Of a DNA stretch of 64,000 nt, positions 21,572-32,659 are shown one piece after another (positions within the stretch are counted from its first letter, which is position 1; the number at the start of each line of letters is the position of its first letter). The notes below the pieces were generated by a model that was not told where the DNA came from, made no database searches, and was given only the letters and a program-made list of their open reading frames with translations. The DNA comes from Datnioides undecimradiatus (Eukaryota > Chordata > Actinopteri > Lobotiformes > Datnioididae), in the NCBI GenBank assembly GCA_008933995.1, contig WARS01000110.1, positions 2,935,001 through 2,999,000 of the forward strand. The letters run 5' to 3'. The translations under genes and the position numbers were made by a program.

Positions 21572-24182
21572 ACATAATATTAACATAATACACTAACACT
21601 TAATAAAAAAAAAAAAACACTAGCATAATATTAGAACTACTACAGCTGTAGTTGAACCACTACTATGTAGCAAAACACAGGGGTAGCTTTCTGTTCTACT
21701 GTGATAACTACAGCCTCATCTAGAGAGGCAGAGAGTGTATATAGTAGTAGAACATCAACCACTTGTATGCTAGTAGTTTACACTTTTCATCAGTTTTACA
21801 GGTGTTACACTGAAGCCAAACTAAACTGGCTGTTTAAAACAGTCTTGCGTAATCATCAGTGAAGGTTGAAACTACTGTACTTCTACTGTAGTGAAATCAC
21901 AAGTACTTCTTTCAGTGCTGAAAATGAACCCTTGGTTGTGGTTATTGCTTGTCTGGATAAGTTGTGAAAAGAGTTAATACTATATCAGGGCTTCACAGTG
22001 TGACTCATAAAATTCTGCATGTGTACTGAATTAATTTACTGTAGACTTTGGTTTGTGTGAAGTGAGGGCTTGTGTGTCTGTTGTGTATTTGATGAGGTCT
22101 TGGTAAAACAGATTACTCCTGTCCCACCACAAAAGGCTTCAGTCTAATTGTAATCTATTTCATGTACATAATAACCTGTTCTGCATAATGGAGTAATGTG
22201 TGTTGTTTACTGCAGCTTAAGTTTGTCCCGCTGCTGGAAACAGCTGCTGATCTGAATAGTTGCTTAAGCTCTATTTAGAAATGTATTCATACTCAAAGCA
22301 GGAGAGTTTTGACAGTGTCTACAATTGAACACTTTCGTGTTTCCTTTGTTGGAAAGTGTGATCAGAGTCTTCCTATTTGACACAGCTGCTGCTCAACATG
22401 CTACTTAAGCATTAATATGTGATTCAGACAGCAAAACCAAACAGCTACCAGACAACTACTCTGTGGAGTTTTCAAAACTTTATGATTCAGACATTATCAA
22501 CAGGACTGCTTCAGTGAGTATAACAAATCAAACTGGGACTTTTTCTTTTTGGAGGGCAGAGAGGGCATTATGCATTGTTTATAGTTTGTGTAGCTCTTAC
22601 TGTGGTCAACACACATAGTCACATACATATATGTAAGTGCATCTCATTAAAAATTTGTGCAAGTGGTGGAAGTTTTGGTTGTAAAGTCAGTATTGGAGGC
22701 TAATAACTACTAGTTAGTTTGAAATGACATCATGCACGATTACTTAAGGTGTAACACAACTAGAAGGTGATGTAAAAATGAAGCAGGTCTCTACTAGGTA
22801 ACTGTGTTGCAAAATGACAAAAGTTTTTCCATTAGTAGTATATTCTGTGACATTTACACATACCCTTAAGGGAAGTGTAAACACTTTTGTTTCTTTGTAA
22901 GCATGGTCCCATGTTAGTACTGTTTGTATTTGTTATTAATATCAGTCAAATCAACTTTATATTTCACGTTATAGCTACGGTTGTCAAACAGGCATTTTAT
23001 AACTAAAAACTGTTAAGTATCTTGTTAATTTTAACAAAGAACCCAATTAGGTGAATTAATTTGAAACATAACTAGTTACTAAGACGTTAGTGTGGATTTA
23101 ATACACCATTGTAGACACTGATTTGTGAATGTTGTACTGTACAATTTCACCATTGTCACTGTGTGGTTAGACATAAAGATAAACTTCCATCATAGTGGTG
23201 GAAGTCAGGGTATTTGCATTTGTTATTCAATTCACTTGTTATGCAGTAGTTCTTTTTTTTCTAATTAAGGGATTGAAAGTGACTTGTAGCTAGCTGATTG
23301 GAGCCTTCCTTTAGAGATATATTGGTGTCTTGTTTGTGTAAATATTTAGTTTCTGTTTGGTGCACTACATTATTTTGTTGCTTCTGTCAGTTTCTCTCTA
23401 CGTGTGTAAAATATTGCATGCGTGTGTTTGCTGCTTTGTCAGTATTCTGGTAACTGAGTCAGAAGGAAACCAGCAGCCTCAGAAGCAGGCCTCCCTCTCC
23501 CTGTTAGCTGGTAATATATAGCTGTGTTTTAGCAGGGCCAGAGCCAGAGGTGTGTCCAGGGTGTGGAAGCTGCTGGTTGCTGTTTCCCACACAGTACGAG
23601 GCTAATTAGTCTGAAATTAAAGAGTAACGAGAGGGTGTTCACTGACAACAAGTGAGGCTTTTCAGTTGAGAATGATAGTGTTTTTCCGAGATGTTATCCC
23701 TTGTGGTGTATGTGTTGTGGCAAACGTTTAGTAGACATAGGCTTGTGGGGTTTTCTTGTACAGAAACACCATGGAAATGATGCACTTTAGAGCGGAGTGT
23801 CTGCAGTTTCTTTGAAGGGATATAAAGTGTTTGGAAGAATTTAACTCTACTGAAACCACAACTGTGTCTATCATTGTAGCAGGAGAGCTGATTAAAACAG
23901 GAACTGAGGAAGTGCCATCAAAATGTCATCAATTTGCAACAGGGAAACACCAGAGGCAGGTTTATCAATAGATAAAAACTACCTATTAAGAATGAAAAAT
24001 AAAATTATAAAATACTAAGAAAGATAGTATGGAAGTGGTAATACCAGAAATATAAGGTATGGTTTTAAATTCAAAATAATTCAGAATATAAAAAAATGTA
24101 AGAATACTAATTGAAAATATTAATAAATCAATAAAGCTGATACTTCCTTATTAGAAAAATATTCAGTTAAATAAATCAAATT
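21572..24182. other. Non-coding stretch, nothing recognised
   Basis: AT-rich sequence with no ORF over 60 codons. A poly-A run lies at 21604-21616. No repeat ends or RNA gene signatures were seen. Confidence 0.5.
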
Positions 24183-24468
24183 ACAAGTCAGACTAAATAG
24201 ATAAAATCCTGTGGTTTAAAATGGCTTAAATGTTTAAATATTTATATTTAATACGTACTTAATACGTACATTAAATGAAAGTATTAAAGGGCACATCATG
24301 AAAAACAATTTTTTTTATTATATTATTAAAACCCATAAACATTATCTGCTGCCCTAAAGTCTTTATTAAGGCTGTTTGACGGACATGGACTATAGTAAGT
24401 AAAGGATACTTCAGGGCTGGTTTTAGTTTCAACATCAGGGATAATTCAAAGACCACAACCAGAAGATC
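24183..24468 (+). repeat. Direct repeat, copy 1 (about 290 bp)
   Basis: From 'acaagtcagactaaatagat' to 'caaagaccacaaccagaa' this block matches 25944-26240 closely, with a few substitutions and small indels. It includes TTAA followed by AGGGCACATC (24284), similar to the ends of the TTAA MITEs, but the similarity extends about 100 bp to the left of that TTAA, so it is not just two MITE insertions. Confidence 0.8.
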
Positions 24469-25943
24469 TGAGGGTTCCAGAGGGTTCATGGGCTAAAAGC
24501 AAATTAGATAAATACTGTAGGTGGAACCAAGACTGTTAAGTGTGTCTTTAAAAAGCAAAAACTCCTGAGCTCCAGGAGTTTAAATTACTCTCTGGGCATC
24601 CTGCTATCTAAACTTGTAAAGCACTATGTACAGTGTCTTCTGGAATGGCTCCATTGTGCCAAACTGTACAACTGCCATTCTGCTGCTCTGGTTGTAGCTG
24701 TTGATGATCCTCTACCTCAGGCTTAGGTTTGATAAAGGTATTGAGTGCTGTAGAATTTGAGGTCCAAGGCAGGTTCTCAGATGCCAGGGATGAAGGTGAT
24801 CATATAAGAATGTAATTGGTTTACTAACTCACAACAGTTTTAGCTAGCAGCTCTTGGATGCTTGCTACTGTGCTGCACTGCAGACAGAGCTCCACAAAAA
24901 GAGGTTCATATGCAGACTCAATGATGTTTCCATATTCTTTAGTGTAGGAAAATCATTTGTAATGTAAGGTTGTACTCTGAATCTACCTAGTGATGTCTGT
25001 GATTGTCTTGACTGCTGCATTTGCTTTTGCCTGCCTCATTATGTTTGCAATATGCCGCTGTACTCTGGTCTCTCTTGCAAAATAGATCTTGATTTGAAGT
25101 CATAGTGCTGACCAGCTGGGTTATCTTGCTGGTTTGGTAGACATTAGCATTGCATTTAGTTCCGTCTAGTTAGCTTTGTATCTCTATCTACATGTCTTAT
25201 TCACATTGCACATACATATTCCAATGTAACTGAAAAAGACAAACATGTTTAGAATGGAATTTGAGAGAAAACACAAGCCAACACAGAAATTCATTGCAGG
25301 GTGTGACAGGGCAACTTCAGACTGTATATAGTGTCTCATATACAATGGACAGGAATGAGCATTGATGGCTGGAAGTATGCTTGAATACATGTGTATGTAT
25401 GCGGTGACAAACACAGTGGACAACACTTTGAACAGATGTCTGTTTATGGCACTTTAAATATAGCTGCCTCTTGGGTATTGTGATTGTAACAACTGAAAAT
25501 AATAGCAGGCTAAATTCAACCTCTATCATAGTAATAGCTGAGGTGTCACAGGCTGCAGTGGTCTAACATAACAGTATGTACACACCATTTCTTTCAGCAG
25601 TAGTAATAGAGGTAACATAAGGGGATTAAAAAATGGACTTTGACAGACTTGATAATGTTGATTGAGCTCTAAGCATTTTGAAGAGTTTAGTGTCTTGCTC
25701 CTAACATTTTCCTAGTAAGCTGTCTGAATATTGTTTCCATAAACCACCAAGTCATGCATCTATGAAGACTTACATGATATACCACAAGTCAAAAGGTAAT
25801 CCAGCCATAGGACCAGTGATACACACTCACACATGCATGCACTAGATCCAACTAGAATCAGTTGGATTTACTCTTGTTGGTGTCCTTAATTTATCTATAT
25901 TTATTTGATATATGATTAAGTTATGTATAGATAAAACTTTTTT
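24469..25943. other. Non-coding spacer between the duplicated blocks
   Basis: No gene was recognised. The minus ORFs at 25184-25529 have no family features. Confidence 0.5.
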
Positions 25944-26240
25944 ACAAGTCACACTAAATAGATAAAATCCTGTGGTTTAAAATGGTTTAAATGTTTATTT
26001 AAATATTTATTTATATTTAATACATACTTAATATGTACATTAAATAAAAGTATTAAAGGGCACATATCATGAAAAACAATTTTTTGTTGCCTATACATAT
26101 TAAAACCCATGAACATTCTCTGCTGCCCTAAAGTCTTTATTAAGGCTGTTTGACAGACATGGACTATAGTAAGTAAAGGATACTTCAGGGCTGGTTTTAG
26201 TTTCAACATCAGGGATAATTCAAAGACCACAACCAGAACC
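25944..26240 (+). repeat. Direct repeat, copy 2 (about 290 bp)
   Basis: Partner of 24183-24468 in the same orientation, start-to-start distance about 1.76 kb. It carries a slightly longer AT stretch and TTAA at 26053 followed by AGGGCACATATCATG. Confidence 0.8.
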
Positions 26241-27421
26241 AATTTCAGATCCATGCCATTTAAATATAAAGTGAAACCAAACTAAGTGCTTGGGTTCAAA
26301 GGGTTAGTCTTAGTGTAGGTAATGTGCATTATCATACCTTCCTGGTGGCCCTAACGATGCACTTTCAAAAGTGATGTGTACTGCTCAAGTAAAGCTTACT
26401 GATAATTCCCCCAGTTCCTCACTCAAGCTGACTCTGAGATGACAGTTGAAGGTCAAATGAAACCTGAAATGTTATAGGTTTTTTTGTCGGGTTTTTTTTT
26501 TTTCAGTTTACCTGGGTGGATTCCAGCCTCTCTTCCACCAATTACTGTTGAATTGCATTTAAATGAAGGCTTAGGCATTGGTTTGCATTGTTTCAGATTA
26601 GGTGGTTTATGGTCACCCTCACAAAGCCATTTTTTTGTGACTGTTTTCTGTTCCTGTTTGAAACAAAAATGTGTACCCTTGCAGGACATGGTTTTATGTG
26701 TGTTTTACTGTGTATGTTGTAGATATTTTTTTTTAGAAATACCCACGTACTTCAGCAGTGTGTTATTATCAGTGTGCTCAGACACAGTCTTTCTTTTTCT
26801 GGCCTATCTCTCCAGCCTGTGCATTGGAAAGTGCAGAGTCCTCAAAATGTAGACCACTATGGCCACACCATCTCTTTTTACTGGATCAGGCCTTTCTCCC
26901 AAAACCCACGTTGGCACATATTTGTGGCTGCTTACTTTTAGAACATTTTTTTCTGAATCTAGCAGAAACTCTGAACACAGCAGCAAGCTTAACTTTGTTT
27001 CAAAACTATATCTATTTTGCTTCTGAAGATATTACATGTTTTTAAGACACATGAATTCATTTTTTATGTATTTTAGGAAAAGGGTTATGATAGGGTCATG
27101 GTGTGGCAGCCCATCATTTTGTCCTCTGCAGTTATTCTCTTTGATATTTATTTTGGTGATGTTACATTTCCCTTCCTACCCTCACAATTATTTTGTTCCT
27201 TCTCAAACCACCTCTGGTTTTTCTGAAACTTGCAATTGACTGCCACTATCCAAAGACCAAACAAAAATGATGTTATCCATTGTTTTCATTGCCCAGTAAC
27301 TGTGGATGCCCCAACTCCACGCATATACACTCTTTTAACCTCTGTGATCCAAAGGATAGTTAGTAGCTCGTAAATGGTGTAAATCTATGCCCCTTTAGCT
27401 AACCTTTTCTAACTGTCTGTC
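26241..27421. other. Non-coding stretch upstream of the fat3 coding exon
   Basis: No motif-bearing ORF was found; the 122-codon ORF at 26484 is Phe/Cys/Ser-rich chance reading. The last part (27380-27429) becomes pyrimidine-rich before the splice acceptor. Confidence 0.5.
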
Positions 27422-27456
27422 TGTTTCAGAATGGAATGATAATGGAATGGATGTGA
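27422..27456 (+). promoter_or_regulatory. fat3: Splice acceptor, leader remnant and upstream ATGs before the fat3 start
   Basis: 'taactgtctgtctgtttcag' ends at 27429, a strong polypyrimidine tract and AG. The coding exon therefore begins at 27430 with a 17-base leader, and at least one non-coding exon lies further left. Two out-of-frame ATGs precede the start: 27431 opens a two-codon ORF (stop 27437-27439), and 27436 opens a six-codon ORF whose stop (27454-27456) overlaps the main start region. The main ATG at 27447 has G at -3 and G at +4, and a second in-frame ATG at 27459 has A at -3 and G at +4. Confidence 0.75.
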
Positions 27457-30400
27457 ATATGGGCCAGTGGGCAGTGCGAGTTCCTCTCCTCAGCCTGGCC
27501 CTGCTCTTGCCGTTGCTGCTCTTCACATCTCCACCCTGCTGTGGCCAGAATACTCAGGGGGGCCTTCAGGATGGACCTCACTTTGGCTTCACTCAGGCTT
27601 CCTACCATGCTACAGTTTATGAAAATTCAGCAGCACGCACCTATGCCAACAGTAAAGTTAAAATGGGCATCCATCTGTCACAGCATTCTTGGGAGATTCG
27701 CTATAGAATCACTTCAGGTGATGAAGAAGGATTTTTCAAGGCTGAGGAGTATGTGCTGGGTGACTTCTGCTTCTTGCGCATAAGGACTAAAGGTGGCAAC
27801 GCTGCTATCTTGAACCGAGAGATTCAGGATAATTATGTATTGACAGTGAAAGCCTCTGTCAAGGGAGAGGCTCTCCTGGAAACCTGGACTAAAGTCAGTA
27901 TCCAGGTGTTGGATATGAATGACCTGAGACCCTTGTTCTCACCCACCACTTACTCTGTCACCATAGTGGAAAGCACCCCTCTCAGGACAAGCATAGCACA
28001 AGTCACTGCCACAGATGCAGATATTGGCTCCAATGGGGAGTTTTACTATTTTTTCAAGGAGAAAATCGATTTGTTTGCAGTACACCCGACTAGTGGAGTC
28101 ATTTCTCTCAGTGGAAAGCTCAATGTTGATGAACAGAATCGTTACGACTTAGAAATCCTTGCGGTGGACCGTGGCATGAAGCTCTATGGAAATAATGGGG
28201 TCAGCAGCACAGCCAAACTTTTTGTCCACGTAGAGCGTGTGAATGAGCATGCCCCTGTCATGAATGTGGCCACTCACAGCCCATCATGGATGGATAAAAA
28301 TCCTGTATATGTCATGGTCACTGTTGAGGACCAAGATGAAGGCTTGAACGGAGAAATAGACTCAGTGGTCATTGTGGGTGGGGATCCCTCAGAGAAGTTT
28401 TATGTAGAAAGAAATGACGAAGGCATGTTTGCCATAAAGGCCTCAGAGTCGGTAAATTGGGAGACTAACCCTTATGGCTGTAACCTCACTTTGCAGGCCA
28501 AAGACAGGGGAACCCCACAGAAATCCTCTTCCACCAAGGTTGTCCACATTAATGTCAAGAAACAACTCACAGCAGAAGCTAAGTTTGAGCGAGATTTGTA
28601 TGATGTTAGTCTGAATGAAATTTCACCACCAGGCACAATTGTAGAGGCTGTTAAACTCAAGCCAGAGCCTGATGATGCAGAATATATCTTGACACCTACT
28701 GCAGACTCTGCATTTTTTCAAATAAATACTTTAACAGGTGTAATCTCGACCAATCGCTGGTTCACTCAGGTGTCCCAGCATCTGTTCAACCTTGAGGTAT
28801 TGGAAGTAGATAGTGAGCTCAAAGTTAATGTGCAGATAACCATTGAGGATGCCAATGACAATACACCATCTTTTGATCAGGCAGATTATGAAATTTTGGT
28901 CAATGAAAGTGTGCCAGTTGGAACCAGTGTATTAAAAGTTTCTGCAGTGGATGAAGATAAAGGAGAAAATGGTTACATAACTTACAGCATTTCCAGCCTT
29001 CAGCCAATACCCTTCAAAATCAATCAGTTTTCTGGTATCATCAGCACCACTAAAGAGTTAGACTTTGAATCCTCATCAGAGAGCTTTGTGTTTGTTGTCA
29101 GAGCGTCTGACTGGGGGTCACCTTACAGGCGAGAAAGTGAAGTTAATGTAACGATCCACCTGGGAAATGTAAATGATAACCAGCCTCTGTTTGAGAAGAT
29201 TGCATGCCAGGGGGTGATATCTAGGGATTTTCCAGTGGATGAAGTGATTACAACAATGTCTGCCATTGATATTGATGAATTAGAGCTCGTGAAATATAAA
29301 ATAATTTCAGGCAATGAAGGCGGGTACTTTGACCTCAACCCGGACTCAGGGGTCCTCTCACTGCAGCGTTCTCTTGCCACAGCCATTCCAAAGAATGGTA
29401 TTTTAAGTCTCAAAATAACTGCTACAGATGGAGAGAATTTTTCTGATCCAATGTTTGTTAACATCTCAATTGTCCATGGGAAGTCCCCTCCCAAAAGTTT
29501 TAGTTGTAAAGAGACAAGAGTAGCCCAAAAGCTAGCTGAAAAGTTACTCAAAAAGGCCAAAGCTAGCACCAAACCCAAAATTGAGGAAGGTTTTATTGAC
29601 CTTTTTTCTGTCAATCGGCAGACACCCCAGTTTGACAAAGCTTTTCCCACAGATATTGCTGTGCAGGAAGACCTAAAGGTTGGCTCAAGTGTTTTCAAAG
29701 TGAATGCATATGATGGTGACACAGGTTTCAATGGTCAGATTCTATACTCCATTTCAGATGGAAACACTGACAGCTGCTTTAACATTGACATGAATAGTGG
29801 CCTCATCAGTGTCTTCCTGCCCATGGATAGAGAAAAGAGGGATCGTTATCTCCTCAACCTAACTATCTATGACCTAGGCCTGCCACCTAAATCTGCATGG
29901 CGTTTGCTTACTGTATACATAGAGGATTCTAATGATAATGCACCCCAGTTTTTGCAAGATGGAGGCTATGTAATTGCCATTCCAGAAAACACTGCCATTG
30001 GTACAAATGTCATCCAAGTAGATGCCACTGACAAAGATCTTGGACTCAATGGGGAGATTATGTACTCTGTTTTGACCAGCACCACCCAGTTTGGTATCAA
30101 CTCCACTAATGGGATTGTATATGTTGCTGGCCAACTAGACAGGGAGTTTGTTTCAGCTTTTAACCTGAAGATTGAGGCCCGGGACAAGGCAGAGAAAGGG
30201 AGTCAGAGATATTCTGTGACCACTTTGAAAATCATATTGGAAGATGTAAATGACTGTCCTCCACTATTTATCCCGAGTATATACAAAGCCAGAGTTCTAG
30301 AAGATCTTCCAGTGGGAACAGTGGTTGCCTGGTTAGAAACTCAGGACCCAGATTTGGGGTTGGGAGGCCAGATCCGATACTCTCTAGCCAATGACTACAA

Positions 30401-30753
30401 TGGGTGGTTTGAGGTAGACAGGGCCAGTGGTGCTATTCGTCTGACAAAGGAGCTGGACTATGAGACCCAGCAGTTCTACAACCTCACTGTGAAGGCCAAA
30501 GACAAAGGAAGGCCTGTTTCTCTTCTTTCTGTCACCTTTGTGGAGGTTGAGGTCGTTGATGTGAACGAAAACCTCTATGCTCCATACTTTTCTGACTTTG
30601 CCTTGACAGGATTAGTTAAAGAGAATGCAAGGACTGGAACTACTGTACTCCAAGTCAGTGCTAATGATGACGATGCTGGCAGAGATGGAGAAATCCTGTA
30701 CTCTATTCGTGATGGGAGTGGGCTTGGACGGTTTGCCATTGATGAAGAGACAG
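27447..30753 (+). CDS. fat3: FAT-type protocadherin (fat3), first coding exon: signal peptide and cadherin repeats 1-9 plus part of 10
   Basis: This exon encodes the N-terminal 1,102 residues of a giant atypical cadherin that acts in cell-cell contact and planar organisation. In vertebrates Fat3 shapes retinal neurons. The start reads MDVNMGQW and a hydrophobic segment at about residues 10-34 is a signal peptide ending near CCGQ. Cadherin repeats end at about residues 155, 265, 370, 470, 580, 675, 835, 940 and 1047. Ca-binding linkers include '[11 protein letters not shown]', '[11 protein letters not shown]', '[10 protein letters not shown]', '[11 protein letters not shown]' and '[11 protein letters not shown]'; the junctions after repeats 3 and 6 lack one. 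A Lys-rich insert (about 683-730, '[15 protein letters not shown]') follows repeat 6, as in FAT1 and FAT3. The exon ends GACAG|GTGAGT in phase 1. Reading on without splicing reaches a stop at 30858-30860. FAT3 is preferred to FAT1 by overall similarity; a vs b paralogue is open. Confidence 0.92.
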
Positions 30754-31272
30754 GTGAGTTTTCTTTCAAACTGTCCTATGTTTACCTTGCTTTTAATCAG
30801 TCAATCAGTTTACAGGCTGTATCAAGTACTTACTACACTTATAGTGTTGTATATACCTGAGTTTATATGTCCCCTACATTTTTCTTCTCTCTTGCCTGCT
30901 GGAACATTGTAGCATGACTAATGTCAAATTCACCTGAAGACACTGAGCATTATTTGCAGCAAAGGAACAAATATTTTAGCGGCAGCCTTGAACTGCTGCA
31001 AAGTGTTGAACTCAGTTTACCTTCTTTCTGTACATACACCCAGGCTTTTTAGTTATGTGCTTAAACATCCATGCTTAAACATTATGTATGTTTATTCTCA
31101 GTTAGTCTAGTGTTAGGTGTCTTTTCTCAGATGTTTCCCAAACTAAAGAGGTGGTGGGCTAGTCCATCAGTATTTTACTTTACATAAATGGGCTTAACAT
31201 CAGACACCCATCTTTACTTCCCACACACACACGTATGTATGTATGTATGTATGTATGTGTGCATATATATAT
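30754..31272 (+). other. Start of a 21.5-kb fat3 intron, with a GTAT microsatellite
   Basis: The intron runs from donor 30754 to acceptor 52259. This first part is plain sequence with a (GTAT)n run at 31231-31257 and a short TA run directly before the DD37E-like element. Confidence 0.8.
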
Positions 31273-32659
31273 ACACTGCGTTCCACATTATTATGGAAAT
31301 TGTGTTTAAAGGTCATAAAGGTCATTTTTTTGTCTGTCAGTTTAAACACATGGATGGGAATGTGTGTCAGGGCTCTTCCAATCACTCCAATCAATCTCAG
31401 ACACCTGTGCCAATTAGTTTGCAGGTGAGTCCAAATAAAGGGAAAACTACTTAAGAATGGATGTTCCACATTATTAAGCAGACCACCATTTTCCAGCAAG
31501 ATGGGGAAGAAGAAGGATCTCTCTGCTGCCAAAAAGTGAGAAATAGTTCAATGCCTAGGAGAAGGTATGACAACTTTAGATATTTCAAAACAACTTCACC
31601 GTGATCATCGTACAATAAAGAGATTTGTAGCTGATTCAGAACACACACGGGTTCGAGCACATAAAGGCACAATGAGGAAGATTTCTGCCAGACAAATGCG
31701 TCGGGTTAAGAGAGCAGCTGCTAAAATGCCACTGCAAAGCAGCAAACAGGTATTCGAAGCTGCTGGTGTCTCTGGAGTGCCAAGAACATCAAGGTGTAGG
31801 ATCCTCAAGAGGGTTGCAGTTATGCATAAACCTGTCATTCAGCCACCCTTAACCAAAGCTCAGAAGCAGAAACGCCTGCAGTGGGCCTACACGTACATGA
31901 AGACTAATTTCCAAACAGTGTTGTTCACTGAGTGCCGTGCAACCCTGGATGGTCCAGATGGATGGAGTCGTGGATGGTTGGTGAACGGCCACCGTGTCCC
32001 GACAAGGCTGCGACGTCAGCAAGGAGGTGGTGGCGTCATGTTTTGGGCTGGAATCATGGGGAGAGAGCTGGTCGGCCCCTTCAAGGTCCCTGAAGGTGTA
32101 AAAATGACCTCTGTGAAATATGTGGAGTTTCTGACTGACCACTTTCTTCCGTGGTACAAAAAAAAGAACCGTGCCTTTTGTAGCAAGATCATCTTTATGC
32201 ATGACAATGCACCATCCCATGCTGCAAGGAATACCTGTGCATCATTGACTGCTATGGGCATAAAACAAGAAAACCTCATGGTGTGGCCCCCATCCTCCCC
32301 TGATCTCAACCCTATTGAGAACCTTTGGAGCATCATGAAGCAAAAGATCTATGAGGGTGGGAGGCAATTCACATCAAAACAGCATCTCTGGGAGGCTATT
32401 CTGACATCCTGCAAAGAAATTCCAGCAGAAACCATCCAAACACTGACAACTTCCATGGATGCAAGAATTGTGAAGCTCCTATCCAATAAGGGGTCCTATG
32501 TCAAAATGTAATTTGGCCTGTTAAGATATTTTTGATTGAAAGAGCTTTTGATTTCAGCAAATATAACCTGCAAATGCTTGCAGTTTAACTGACCATTTTC
32601 AGTTGTTTACAACAATAAAATGTTTTGAAACTCTATTGTGCGTAATAATGTGGAACAGT
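31273..32659 (+). mobile_element. DD37E-type Tc1/mariner element, near complete
   Basis: The ends are inverted: CACTGCGTTCCACATTATTA at the left, TAATAATGTGGAACAGTG at the right (the left end carries one extra base). TA precedes the left end; the right flank reads CATTTTA, so the target duplication is not clean. The transposase fills most of the interior. An older relative lies at 49888-51440. The name DD37E comes from my count of 37 residues between the second and third catalytic acids. Confidence 0.85.
31501..32511 (+). pseudogene. DD37E-type transposase lacking the first catalytic Asp codon
   Basis: The ancestral start is ATG at 31501 (MGKKKDLSAAKK), followed by an in-frame TGA at codon 13. 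From the next ATG (31567) the frame is open for 314 codons to the TAA at 32509. Helix-turn-helix regions ('ISKQLHRDHRTIKRFV' and 'SRCRILKRVAV') precede the catalytic domain. The second acid is in 'FMHDNAPSHAA' and the third in '[11 protein letters not shown]'. At the first acid relatives read F-T-D-E-C-R; here it is F-T-E-C-R (31924-31938), an exact loss of the GAT codon. The related minus-strand copy at about 50785 keeps that codon. So the protein is almost whole but should have no transposition chemistry. DNA binding might survive if translated from 31567, though part of the N-terminus would be missing. Confidence 0.85.

Noticed and set aside
26484-26852. 122-codon plus-strand ORF upstream of fat3
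   Set aside because: Composition-driven (Phe, Cys, Ser), no motif, and not joined in a plausible way to the coding exon, whose acceptor follows a 17-base leader.
30754-30860. The 1,137-codon continuous ORF as the full protein end
   Set aside because: The last 35 codons lie after a consensus GTGAGT donor, and the next exon continues the cadherin repeat exactly in phase.
31200-31270. Regular short repeats considered as a CRISPR-like array
   Set aside because: They are simple tetranucleotide and dinucleotide microsatellites without spacers, in a vertebrate genome.
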